A stretch of DNA of 64,000 bases from LH-M37 sp965602855 (GTDB taxonomy: Bacteria > Pseudomonadota > Gammaproteobacteria > SZUA-229). The DNA lies in NCBI GenBank assembly GCA_965602855.1, contig CBFCZV010000008.1, positions 16,631-80,630 on the forward strand, in the 5' to 3' direction. A model generated the notes under the pieces. It was given only the letters and a program-made list of their open reading frames with translations, did no database searches and was not told the origin of the DNA. Position numbers and translations under genes: made by a program. Shown here in pieces: positions 9,199 to 17,368 of this stretch; position 1 is the first letter of the stretch, and each line of letters begins with the position of its first letter.

Positions 9199-10383
9199 AT
9201 GAAAGTTACACCTCTTTTAAAAATTCTTGCCGAAAAAGACGGCTCTGACCTCTACTTGTCCACAGGAGCACCACCCAGCGCCAAATTCAGTGGAAAACTA
9301 ACACCTCTCGGAAAAGATCGTGCTCCCCCAGGTTGGGTAGAGAGCCTCGCCAATGAAATAATGAGTGACAAGCAGCGCGCAGCTTTTCGTGAGAAACCAG
9401 AAATGAATCTGGCACTTTCTTTACCTAACATCGGCCGTTTCCGCGTCAACATTTTCAAGCAGCGCAACGAATGTTCCATGGTCATTCGTAACATCGTGAC
9501 CGATATACCTAACCTCAAAGATCTCGGCCTTCCCGATGTGCTGACCAAGGTCATCATGCTAAAACGCGGCCTGATCCTGTTCGTTGGTGGTACTGGCTCG
9601 GGTAAATCAACCTCACTTGCCGCGCTAATCGACCACCGTAACCGCAACTCCAGTGGCCATATCATCACCATTGAAGACCCCATTGAATTCGTCCACAACC
9701 ATCAGGGCTGCATTATCAATCAACGTGAAGTCGGCATGGATACCGACTCCTTCGAAGACGCACTGAAAAATACCCTGCGACAGGCACCCGACGTTATTCT
9801 GATTGGTGAAATCCGAGACCGTGAAACTATGGAGCATGCACTAGCCTTTGCAGAAACTGGCCATCTAGCAATCTCAACCCTGCATGCAAACAATGCCAAT
9901 CAGGCGCTAGACCGTATTATTAACTTCTTCCCAGAAGAAAAGCGCATGTCCCTATTAAGCGACCTCTCGATCAACCTGCAATGTTTTGTCTCCCAGCGAC
10001 TCATCCCGACTGTCGATGGAAAACGCTGTGCTGCCATTGAAATTCTGCTGAATTCACCTCGTATTGCCGACCTGATTAAAGAAGGCGAAATTCTTGAAAT
10101 TAAAGAGATCATGGAAAAATCTGGCGGCATGGGCATGCAAACTTTTGATATGGCACTTCTTGATTTATATAACGCTGGAAAAATTTCTTTTGATGAAGCA
10201 ATCAAAAATGCTGATGCTGCCAACAATCTACGCCTAAAAATTGAATTGGCTGAAAAAGCCGAAAAAGGCCATGGCTCTGATGATGAAGATGATCACGGCG
10301 GCCTAAGTTTGCTAGCCGATGAAGAAGATGAAGAAGACCCAATGGAAGGCACAGCATCATTTGCTGTTAGTCAAGAATCATAA
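9199..10383 (+). CDS. pilU: Type IV pilus retraction-type ATPase PilU
   Basis: Hexameric secretion-type ATPase that assists PilT in type IV pilus retraction at the cytoplasmic membrane. The product of 394 residues has an N-terminal PAS-like region, a Walker A GGTGSGKS at 130-137, an Asp box, Walker B DVILIGE at 198-204, and the His box around HLAISTLHANNANQALDRI. Signatures such as INQREVGMDTDSF and INFFPEEKR fit PilU better than PilT. The last 45 residues are strongly acidic (DDEDD, DEEDEEDP) and probably disordered. No pilT lies alongside in this window, although pilT-pilU pairing is common. Confidence 0.88.
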   Translation: MKVTPLLKILAEKDGSDLYLSTGAPPSAKFSGKLTPLGKDRAPPGWVESLANEIMSDKQRAAFREKPEMNLALSLPNIGRFRVNIFKQRNECSMVIRNIVTDIPNLKDLGLPDVLTKVIMLKRGLILFVGGTGSGKSTSLAALIDHRNRNSSGHIITIEDPIEFVHNHQGCIINQREVGMDTDSFEDALKNTLRQAPDVILIGEIRDRETMEHALAFAETGHLAISTLHANNANQALDRIINFFPEEKRMSLLSDLSINLQCFVSQRLIPTVDGKRCAAIEILLNSPRIADLIKEGEILEIKEIMEKSGGMGMQTFDMALLDLYNAGKISFDEAIKNADAANNLRLKIELAEKAEKGHGSDDEDDHGGLSLLADEEDEEDPMEGTASFAVSQES

Positions 10384-10394
10384 AGGAAAACAAC

Positions 10395-10688
10395 ATGCTT
10401 AAAATTTTTAGAACACTCAGTCTGATAGAAGGTCTTTCACTCATTACCCTGCTCTTTATTGCTATGCCGGCCAAATATCATTTCGCTGCTTTTGATATCA
10501 TCTGGCAAGTTGGCATGACTCATGGAGTGCTCTGGCTAGCTTATATCACGCTCTCACTTGGAGTAAGCCATAAGCAGAACTGGTCTGTGGTCTTCTGGTT
10601 GCTGGTTCTTTTTGCTTCTGTCATTCCCTTTGCCTGTTTTTTTCTTGATGGCAAATTGAAGCAGGAGCTGATTTTAGCCAGAGCCTGA
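10395..10688 (+). CDS. Small DUF3817-family membrane protein
   Basis: A 97-residue protein with three predicted membrane segments (about 8-24, 38-56 and 64-86). It carries family hallmarks: an early E in LIEGLSLITLLFIAMPAKY and a central GMTHGVLW. Function is unknown for the family. It starts 11 bases after pilU with AAAGGA upstream, so it is probably in the same transcript. Confidence 0.78.
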   Translation: MLKIFRTLSLIEGLSLITLLFIAMPAKYHFAAFDIIWQVGMTHGVLWLAYITLSLGVSHKQNWSVVFWLLVLFASVIPFACFFLDGKLKQELILARA

Positions 10689-10743
10689 TTTTTGTAAATG
10701 AAAACTAACTTCACCACATAAATAACCCTCAAGGAGAATCTTC

Positions 10744-11322
10744 ATGAAACAATCTTTATCCCTGTTTTTTATTCTGTTGTTTTCTGTTACAGGATCAGTT
10801 CATGCATTTAATGGCCCCTACCCACCGTCTAATCAGACCATAGAAAATCCTGTAAACACAATTCAGGTCGCACTGGATAAGCTGCAAAAATTCAGCACTA
10901 ACAGGGACAACACCAGACCTGAGCTGCTGCGTGGTTTTATTGAAAATGAAATTATTCCGCACTTTGCTTTTGACCAGATGACATACTGGATAGCTGGTCC
11001 ATTTGCACGGCGCATGAATACAGCAAATCTGTCAGAACTAGAAACTCGCGTTAAGAAAGCCTTTCTTACCAGTCTGGATAAGCATCTGAGTAATTACAAT
11101 GCCAGCTCAATTCGATTCAATTTTCGACGTGCGCAATATCGAAGAAATAATGAGGCTCTTGTTTCAGTCTTACTTTTTAGCCCCAATCAGCGCCCTGACC
11201 GACTCGATTTTCGCATGAAGGCAAATGGTAATAGCTGGAAAATTATTGACGTAACGGCTAATGGTATCAGCGCTGCGCTGTATTATCGTAAGCATTTCAT
11301 TTCGACATTACGTCAATACTAA
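10744..11322 (+). CDS. MlaC-like exported phospholipid-binding protein (orphan)
   Basis: Periplasmic protein of 192 residues with a signal peptide (1-21, ending SVHA) and the MlaC/Ttg2D-type fold. This is seen in the N-terminal LDKLQKF region, the IIPHFAFDQMTYWIAG stretch, the later FRRAQYRRNN strand and the closing WKIIDVTANGIS. MlaC proteins shuttle phospholipids between outer and inner membrane, but here no mlaFEDB genes are adjacent, so the partner is unknown. AAGGAG is positioned before ATG 10744. It is probably the last gene of the pilU transcript, followed by the terminator at 11452-11481. Confidence 0.8.
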   Translation: MKQSLSLFFILLFSVTGSVHAFNGPYPPSNQTIENPVNTIQVALDKLQKFSTNRDNTRPELLRGFIENEIIPHFAFDQMTYWIAGPFARRMNTANLSELETRVKKAFLTSLDKHLSNYNASSIRFNFRRAQYRRNNEALVSVLLFSPNQRPDRLDFRMKANGNSWKIIDVTANGISAALYYRKHFISTLRQY

Positions 11323-11388
11323 GTAATAATTTTATATTAATTAGTAGGCAATAATACATTCATCGCAGCCTTTGTCTGTTGCAGAAAG

Positions 11389-11433
11389 ATTATGATTTGT
11401 TTAAACAGTTTTATGATAACCACAAATCATAAT
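11389..11433. repeat. Perfect 12-bp inverted repeat with a 21-base loop
   Basis: ATTATGATTTGT (11389-11400) and its exact reverse complement (11422-11433) flank 21 bases. It sits between the MlaC-like gene and the bidirectional terminator. It could be an RNA hairpin in the 3' UTR of either convergent gene, a binding site, or the remnant of a small mobile element. Confidence 0.5.
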
Positions 11434-11451
11434 GACTTTAAAAACAAACAT

Positions 11452-11481
11452 AAAAAAGCCGGGGCAAGCCCCGGCTTTTTT
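11452..11481. terminator. Bidirectional intrinsic terminator
   Basis: GCCGGGGC (11458-11465) and GCCCCGGC (11468-11475) form a GC-rich stem flanked by six A on one side and six T on the other. It therefore works as a Rho-independent terminator on both strands. It separates the convergent MlaC-like gene and the reverse-strand lipoprotein gene. Confidence 0.92.
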
Positions 11482-11509
11482 ATTTATCATATTACAAAAT
11501 ATCCTAATC

Positions 11510-13150
11510 TTATTTAGGCTGTGTAAAATCACCTAGCAATTTGAAGAAAGGAATATATTTCTTCTTAAGATCAAGCGACTTAACTGCAATGTCTCCGCTG
11601 TTATCATTAGTAGCATCATAAGCAGCCAAATCATCCACCAAAGCAACAACATTCGTATTTTGTGCAGCCAATGTTACATCCAGATCACCAGCAGTCAGCC
11701 CCCATGCTGCATAATCAAGTACATCAACCTGTGTACCCATATTCGCAAATGCTGTTTGTAATGCTGGCATCAGGGCATTGATGTCATCTACTTGTTGAGC
11801 TGTCAATGATGACTCTGCTGCACCAGTAGGTGCTGCTATCGCTACGATTGCCTCGAACGCCGAATGGTACTCATTCATACGAGTCATTATCGTTACGTGA
11901 TTCTCATAGGTAGCGCAGATGTGGTACATCGCAGAACTGATCGCCTCGATGGCAGCATGGGCACCATTTGCTTTTGCTTCAGCAAGGTCTGCAGCAGCAC
12001 CAACAGTCGTCATCGCTTCTGCAAGTTTTGCCTGTGCCGCCATCATGTCCGTAGCCCAATTAAGACCACCTACCAAACTCATAGGAAAGTGCGCACCAAA
12101 TGCTCCCATTTTGCCTGCATAGGCATTAAGAAGGTTTATCGTTCCAGCATGACCGCCGCATGTTGGTTCTGCATCTGGCGGATTACCCGTACAATACATC
12201 GCTGGAATAATCGCCTTGTTAGAAGCAATAATGTCAGCCATGAATGGGTTGATGAAATCGCCGAAAGCAAGGAATACTGGGACAAATTTCTTCTTGACCA
12301 TTTCAGCCAGAGAAATCATGGTGTCACAGTCTGTTGTTGGAGCAACATTAGCTGCAACTTGGACATCAAGGCCTTTAGCTAAATAGATACTAGAATCACA
12401 GGTCTCTACAACAGCATTGAGACTAGCAACTATCTGTTTCATACCAGGAGCCTCTGGGTCATCATTGCTAATATTCGCCGCCAGCACTGCCGCCTTCTCT
12501 GCACCTAAACTATAGATTTCATTTACACTATTGCCATCACCATAACTAGTTACCAGTGCATCCCAATCGGCACTAAAGGCGGGCAGTGTGTCGCCTAACG
12601 CAGTCTGAAGCGCTAGCACATCTGATGTAACTGGAGTCGCTATCGCACTAAATGTTACGAAAGCCGCATCTACTGTTTCCATCGAGTGATGGGCTGCGGT
12701 AACATTATCAAAGAAATATTCAATACCATTATCCGTACGCAGATCTGACCATGTATCACGCATTGACTCTAATTCAGTATGTGCGGTTGTTAAATCAGCA
12801 GGATAAGAAGCAATTGCTGCATAATAATCTGAAGCTGTGGTGATATTGGCATCAACACTACCAAAATAAGCATCCCAGTCTAAATAATCAGCATATGTAG
12901 CTTTATAACCAGCCCAGACAGTACTGGTTCCGTCAAGAGTATTCGCTGCATCTTGTACATTACCCATATTTTCCGCAGTCAAATTGCTATAAAACAACGC
13001 TGGCACATAAGCCTTATCTAACTCTGCGGTATCGTTCAACGCAGTAGCACCCAGAGCAGGGGGTACAGTATTAGTACTATCACTACTACAGCCTAAAATG
13101 GTGCCACTCAATATTGTGGCTGTTATAACTCCTAGATACTTCCTCATCAT
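11510..13150 (-). CDS. Unknown alanine-rich lipoprotein with an internal duplication
   Basis: The 546-residue product has a lipoprotein signal peptide (lipobox ILGC, lipidated C21), so it is an envelope protein. The rest is alanine-rich and largely helical. A motif of the type KKKYIPFFKLLGDF occurs three times: LDKAYVPALFYSNL (44-57), VKKKFVPVFLAFGDF (285-299) and LKKKYIPFFKLLGDF (528-542). Around the first two, similar segments recur (AHHSMETVDAAF near 153 and AHAAIEAISSAMYH near 397), suggesting a roughly 240-residue tandem duplication plus a terminal fragment. I do not recognise the family. GGAGG at 13155-13159 supports ATG 13150 or the next codon (13147). Confidence 0.8.
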   Translation of the reverse strand: MMRKYLGVITATILSGTILGCSSDSTNTVPPALGATALNDTAELDKAYVPALFYSNLTAENMGNVQDAANTLDGTSTVWAGYKATYADYLDWDAYFGSVDANITTASDYYAAIASYPADLTTAHTELESMRDTWSDLRTDNGIEYFFDNVTAAHHSMETVDAAFVTFSAIATPVTSDVLALQTALGDTLPAFSADWDALVTSYGDGNSVNEIYSLGAEKAAVLAANISNDDPEAPGMKQIVASLNAVVETCDSSIYLAKGLDVQVAANVAPTTDCDTMISLAEMVKKKFVPVFLAFGDFINPFMADIIASNKAIIPAMYCTGNPPDAEPTCGGHAGTINLLNAYAGKMGAFGAHFPMSLVGGLNWATDMMAAQAKLAEAMTTVGAAADLAEAKANGAHAAIEAISSAMYHICATYENHVTIMTRMNEYHSAFEAIVAIAAPTGAAESSLTAQQVDDINALMPALQTAFANMGTQVDVLDYAAWGLTAGDLDVTLAAQNTNVVALVDDLAAYDATNDNSGDIAVKSLDLKKKYIPFFKLLGDFTQPK

Positions 13151-13443
13151 CTTTCCTCCAAACGGAACCTTGTATTGTTATTTAAATAGCTAATTTTTGA
13201 TCATTCTTATTATTATGCTCACGGATAGTAACAGAAGTCTTTCCCATGGCAAAATAATGGTTTTATGACAGTTTTGATCATTTGGGGACTTTCTTACTAA
13301 ATAACAGGAGGAGAGTGCATCAATATACTTCAGACAACACTAATGTTACAGAAAAATATTTCTGTATTTTTTGGTATCTTAATTACCAAAAGAGACCTGA
13401 TTACTACTGGTAAATTACAAAATAACGAAGATAAACAGCTTTT
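13151..13443. other. Intergenic region with direct and inverted repeats upstream of the lipoprotein gene
   Basis: The 293 AT-rich bases hold no plausible gene. An 11-base direct repeat, TTTTGATCATT, occurs at 13195-13205 and 13272-13282. Two hairpins follow: ACAGAAA/TTTCTGT at 13348-13365 and TTTTGGTA/TACCAAAA at 13369-13391. Neither hairpin is followed by a T-run on the strand in use. They may be regulator sites for the lipoprotein gene. Confidence 0.45.
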
Positions 13444-13827
13444 TTATACTTTTTTCCAATATAAGCCACCGGCGGCGGTTGCAACGATTGAGAGTATATA
13501 GATGACAACACCTGTCATCGTTAGATCTGAATTCTCAAGAGTGGGAATGATCATGCCACTGGCGGTGATAAGACCAACAGTAAGACAGTGGGGGTATATT
13601 TTTGTTCTGGCAATATCTGCGGTGATAAAACCACCATAAAACATGATTGCTATAAAAGCGGGAATGCCTACAAGGTATCTAAAAGAACCCGCAATATCAT
13701 TTAGGAAGGGATAATCTTTTGCCAGAGAGTTATAGGCGACGGCTAAAAAAAGATACGCAAGCTGCATCACCAGAACAGCAACAATAATAAACAAACTGCC
13801 TGCGCCGATGGCTTTTAAACTTTTCAT
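13444..13827 (-). CDS. Unknown four-helix membrane protein
   Basis: A 127-residue hydrophobic protein with four predicted membrane segments at about 8-32, 51-70, 80-97 and 102-121, and a short basic C-terminus (YWKKV). No motif is recognised. It is oriented with the downstream lipoprotein gene, 293 bases away, and sits 150 bases downstream of sqr on the same strand. Nothing in the sequence shows that the three work together. The ribosome binding site is weak. Confidence 0.65.
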   Translation of the reverse strand: MKSLKAIGAGSLFIIVAVLVMQLAYLFLAVAYNSLAKDYPFLNDIAGSFRYLVGIPAFIAIMFYGGFITADIARTKIYPHCLTVGLITASGMIIPTLENSDLTMTGVVIYILSIVATAAGGLYWKKV

Positions 13828-13977
13828 AGATTATTTGTTTTGTATTAAAATTAGATGAATACGCCGTACGCGTCCTCGCTACTTTACTGGAATCAATGAC
13901 AAAATGAAATGGAACAATGGCATCCCTGCTCTCGCCTGAGGTTTTCCCACCTCAATCACCAAATCAATTTGTATTTT

Positions 13978-15249
13978 CTAATCTTCCAGTTTTTTAATAC
14001 CCAGTGTTTTAAGTATAAAACGTTCGTACAATGGATCTGTATTGCCTTTTCTCATTTTACGAATGAAGTATTTCTCAAACCCGATCTTCGCCTGATGCAC
14101 CCACTTGCCTTTCTTGAACCAGGTGACATTGCGTGGAGGTATTTGTGGCAGTGCAACAAAGGCCGCACCGGTATCTCCCATATCTGCCAGGCAGATGGCA
14201 TTCCAGGTGGCACAGGATTCGGGCGCTTTACCCGCAATTTCACTGGCAATATTTTGCACAATGGCAGTCGCCATGGACTCGATCATATAACCGGTTTTAG
14301 GTGCACCGGTTGCTACGGGTGTAGCTTCAACAGGAGGAATAGCGACACAGACACCAGCTGAATAAATATTGGTATATTTTGGATTACGCTGGTGTTCATC
14401 AATCATGACAAAACCACGTGGGTTGCATAAGCCTTCAACTTCTGCGACCGCATCAACGCCCTTGAATGCAGGCAGCATCATTGAATAATTGAAAGGCAGT
14501 TCATGTTGTTTTTTAACATTACCCTCATCATCCATTTCATCCACAAACATCATGCCGTCTTCAACCTTGGTGGTTTTTGCATTGGTGATAAATTTAATGT
14601 TGTGATTGCGTAGATCACTTTCCAGCATGCCTCTGGAGTCACCGACACCGCCAAGACCAAGATGGCCGATATAAGGCTCTGAGGTTACAAACGTCATCGG
14701 CACTTTATTGCGCATTTTCTTTTTACGCAGTGCACAATCGAGAATAAAGGCAAATTCATAAGCGGGGCCAAAGCAGCTGGCAAAAGGCATGGCGCCAATA
14801 ACGACAGGGCCAGGATTTTCAAGCAGCTTGTTGTAGTCACCCATAGCCGTCTCGGCATGCTCTGCAGTACAAATTGAAGCGGTATGACCTTCAGGGCCAG
14901 AGCCCGGCACCTCTTCAAAAGCCAGCCTCGGGCCGGTGGTGATAACCAGATAATCGTAATCAACCGGATCACCGTTGCTCAGCTCCAGCTTGTTATTCTC
15001 AGCATCAATTTTGGTTACTCGATCCTGAATAAAATTGATGCCTTTTTTCGCCAGCACCGGTGACAGTGGCACTGAGATATTTTCCTTGGTGCGCCAGCCA
15101 ACGGCGACCCATGGGTTGGATGGAGTGAACTGGAAATGATCACGCTCATTAATAATGGTGATCTGATGGGTCTTTTCCAGCTCTTCTTTCATTTCATAAG
15201 CGCAGGGCAATCCACCCACCCCGGCTCCTAATATGACGATATGTGCCAT
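13978..15249 (-). CDS. sqr: Sulfide:quinone oxidoreductase
   Basis: FAD-dependent membrane-associated enzyme that oxidises sulfide and reduces quinone. The 423-residue product begins with the dinucleotide-binding loop ILGAGVGG (6-13). It has the three cysteines expected of sulfide:quinone oxidoreductases: C127 (ASICTAEH), C159 (ASCFGPAYEF) and C301 (AGVCVAIPP). It ends in a basic amphipathic region likely to contact the membrane. ATG 15249 is chosen because GAGGAAAAG precedes it and the Rossmann strand then starts at residue 2. An upstream in-frame start at 15294 would lie inside the sigma-54 promoter. Expression is probably sigma-54 dependent and controlled by the divergent activator. The exact SQR type cannot be assigned by eye. 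Confidence 0.88.
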   Translation of the reverse strand: MAHIVILGAGVGGLPCAYEMKEELEKTHQITIINERDHFQFTPSNPWVAVGWRTKENISVPLSPVLAKKGINFIQDRVTKIDAENNKLELSNGDPVDYDYLVITTGPRLAFEEVPGSGPEGHTASICTAEHAETAMGDYNKLLENPGPVVIGAMPFASCFGPAYEFAFILDCALRKKKMRNKVPMTFVTSEPYIGHLGLGGVGDSRGMLESDLRNHNIKFITNAKTTKVEDGMMFVDEMDDEGNVKKQHELPFNYSMMLPAFKGVDAVAEVEGLCNPRGFVMIDEHQRNPKYTNIYSAGVCVAIPPVEATPVATGAPKTGYMIESMATAIVQNIASEIAGKAPESCATWNAICLADMGDTGAAFVALPQIPPRNVTWFKKGKWVHQAKIGFEKYFIRKMRKGNTDPLYERFILKTLGIKKLED

Positions 15250-15289
15250 GTTCTTTTCCTCATTCGTGTTGTGATATAGATAAATACAA

Positions 15290-15305
15290 GGCAAGGATCA
15301 GGCCA
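15290..15305 (-). promoter_or_regulatory. Sigma-54 (-24/-12) promoter of sqr
   Basis: Read on the reverse strand, the site is TGGCCTGATCCTTGCC. The -24 GG is at 15304-15303 and the -12 GC at 15292-15291, exactly ten bases apart. It matches TGGCACG-N4-TTGC at all but two of the defined positions before the last base. Transcription would start about 30 bases before the sqr start codon. The divergent gene encodes a sigma-54 activator, which strengthens the call. Confidence 0.82.
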
Positions 15306-15401
15306 ATACAAAACATTTACAATTAAAACAACAAGATAGGATTTATGTATGATTCTGATTAACGGATATGTATTAAATAACCCGAAAAACTATGCCAATT
15401 A

Positions 15402-15438
15402 TGACAGCTGTGTCATGATGACCTGTCAAAAATGACAG
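15402..15438. promoter_or_regulatory. Paired dyads, candidate upstream activator sites
   Basis: Two palindromes built from the same five bases lie 22 bp apart centre to centre, about two helical turns. One is TGACA-N4-TGTCA (15402-15415) and the other is CTGTCA-AAAA-TGACAG (15423-15438). They are about 105 and 127 bp upstream of the sqr -24 element, a normal enhancer distance. They lie 32-68 bases before the activator gene, so autoregulation is also possible. Confidence 0.6.
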
Positions 15439-15470
15439 TTCCTACTAAATTATCACAGGCTTATTAGTTA

Positions 15471-16790
15471 ATGACATCAAAACGAACCTCCAAAATAAAT
15501 CTGGATGATGACAAGTTCCTTGATGGCTTGCTCAATAGCTACACTAATCCAACGATATTTATGGACAAAAACTACGTCATCGTTGCGGCCAATGAGGCCT
15601 ATCAAAAACAATACGGTTTTAAAGTCGATGGCAAAAGCCATTGCTACGAAATATCCCATCACTATAAAAAGCCCTGTGATCTGGCAGGCGAGACCTGCCC
15701 ACTCAAACTCTGCCTCGAAAGCAATACGGCGCAACGCTCTTTGCACGTCCACCACACCGAGCACGGTGATGAACACGTCGATGTTCAATTGAGCCCCATT
15801 CACGATGAGAACGGAGAAATAGCCTATTTTCTGGAAACCATGGCACCAGTTAAATGCGCCAGCACCACACCACAGGCCGAAGGGCTGGTGGGCCATTCGA
15901 TTGCTTTCAACACCGTTATCGAAATGGTGCAGCGAGTTGCCTGTAGCGATGTCAGTGTTTTGATACAGGGTGAATCGGGAACTGGCAAAGAGCTGGTAGC
16001 CGAGGCCATTCATAAAGCCAGCAGCCGAGCCAAAGGCCCTTTTGTCGCGGTGGATTGTTCAGGGCTGACCGAATCATTATTTGAAAGCGAATTATTCGGC
16101 CATGAAAAAGGGGCTTTTACCGGTGCACAGGCACGAAAGATAGGGCTAGTCGAAGCCGCTGGTGGCGGCACTTTGTTTTTGGATGAAACTGGGGATATCC
16201 CGCTCAATCTACAAACCAAGCTACTGCGCTTAATGGAGACGGGATCATTCAGGCGAGTTGGCGGCGTTGAATCTTTAAAGGCCGATTTTCGTCTGGTCTC
16301 TGCGACCCATAGAAATTTAAGATCAATGGTCGATGCCGGTGAGTTCAGACAGGATCTGTATTACCGTATAAGCGCTTTTCCCCTGCATCTACCCGCATTG
16401 AGAGAACGCACAGAAGACATCCCCCTGCTGGTTGACTCGTTGCTGAAAAGATATTATTCCGAATATGAAATCACCATGTCAGAAGCCGCTTTAAACCAAC
16501 TTCAACACTACCCCTTTCCCGGCAATATTCGTGAACTCAGCAACATCGTCCAGCGGGCAACTTTGATGGCCGATGGCGATGTTATAGAAAGTCAGCATCT
16601 ACCAGAAGAGTGTGCCATCGAAATTAATAATAAAGATAAAAACTGTTTTTCCGATCTTATTACTTTGAAAGAACTGGAAAAACGTTATTTAGAGTGGGCC
16701 ATGATGCACATTGACAATAAAGTAGAGCTAGCCAAAAAACTGGGCATCAGTGAACGTACCTTATATAGAAAACTTGAACAACTGGATTAA
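15471..16790 (+). CDS. Sigma-54-dependent activator with a cysteine/histidine-rich PAS sensor
   Basis: NtrC-family transcription activator of 439 residues without a receiver domain, so it probably senses its signal directly. Residues about 15-125 form a PAS-like domain containing C58, C69, C76 and C81 (HCYEIS through PLKLCLES) and a histidine-rich strand LHVHHTEHGDEH (91-102). This could bind a metal, an Fe-S cluster or react with sulfur species. The AAA+ domain has Walker A GESGTGKE (167-174), the sigma-54 contact loop GAFTGA (214-219) and Walker B GGTLFLDE. The C-terminus is a Fis-type helix-turn-helix (VELAKKLGISERTLYRKL). It is divergent from sqr, whose promoter is sigma-54 type. Confidence 0.88.
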   Translation: MTSKRTSKINLDDDKFLDGLLNSYTNPTIFMDKNYVIVAANEAYQKQYGFKVDGKSHCYEISHHYKKPCDLAGETCPLKLCLESNTAQRSLHVHHTEHGDEHVDVQLSPIHDENGEIAYFLETMAPVKCASTTPQAEGLVGHSIAFNTVIEMVQRVACSDVSVLIQGESGTGKELVAEAIHKASSRAKGPFVAVDCSGLTESLFESELFGHEKGAFTGAQARKIGLVEAAGGGTLFLDETGDIPLNLQTKLLRLMETGSFRRVGGVESLKADFRLVSATHRNLRSMVDAGEFRQDLYYRISAFPLHLPALRERTEDIPLLVDSLLKRYYSEYEITMSEAALNQLQHYPFPGNIRELSNIVQRATLMADGDVIESQHLPEECAIEINNKDKNCFSDLITLKELEKRYLEWAMMHIDNKVELAKKLGISERTLYRKLEQLD

Positions 16791-16862
16791 GAAAATCTTC
16801 TCACTCGTTATTTTTTGCTCTATCATTCGCAACCATAAACTATACCCTGAGGAAATATTAAG

Positions 16863-17345
16863 ATGAAACCAGCAGACAAATCAGTATTAATAGAAAACAA
16901 AAGTCGAAGAGAGATATTACTTGGCGCTTCAGCTATAGCAGCAACACTAGCAAGTAGCACCGCATTCTCTGCTACCGACCATAGTAACCACAACATGCAT
17001 AAGCACCAGTCAAACAGCAATGAAGACATCATCAATGCAGCGCTGGATTGCGTTAAAACAGGGCTTGCCTGTAATGACCACTGTATCGAGTTACTAAAAG
17101 ATGGTGACACATCCATCGTTAAGTGCATGGACGTTCTGGCAGAATCACTCGCCATGTGTACCGCTCTCTCACAGATGGCCTCCTATCAGTCATCACATTT
17201 ACCTGAGCTTGCAAAACTATGCATCGCTGTCTGTGAAGACTGTGAGAAAGAATGTCGCAAACATGAAAAGAAACACGCCGCCTGTAAAGCCTGCGCCGAC
17301 TCATGCAATGACTGCATAAAAGCCTGTAAAAAAGTAGCCGCTTAA
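16863..17345 (+). CDS. Tat-exported 14-cysteine four-helix protein, Csp1-like copper storage candidate
   Basis: The 160-residue product starts with a twin-arginine signal (SRREILL, R15-R16, then a hydrophobic segment to about 36). The mature part is histidine-rich at first and then carries 14 cysteines at 63, 70, 74, 88, 99, 120, 124, 127, 131, 141, 144, 148, 151 and 155. These are spaced mostly 3, 4 or 7 apart, as on the inside of a four-helix bundle. This matches the DUF326/copper-storage family; Csp1 of methanotrophs is Tat-exported and binds many Cu(I) ions. Zinc, other soft metals or a sulfur role cannot be excluded. It lies 72 bases after the activator gene and 23 bases before the methyltransferase gene. 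Confidence 0.8.
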   Translation: MKPADKSVLIENKSRREILLGASAIAATLASSTAFSATDHSNHNMHKHQSNSNEDIINAALDCVKTGLACNDHCIELLKDGDTSIVKCMDVLAESLAMCTALSQMASYQSSHLPELAKLCIAVCEDCEKECRKHEKKHAACKACADSCNDCIKACKKVAA

Positions 17346-17368
17346 GCAAATAAAACTTTGTCCCCACG

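Noticed and set aside
9252..9698. 148-codon reverse frame inside pilU
   Set aside because: It is antisense to a well-conserved ATPase core, with serine/arginine-rich shadow composition and no ribosome site.
13909..14361. 150-codon forward frame antisense to sqr
   Set aside because: It overlaps the conserved sqr C-terminal coding region and shows no start signals.
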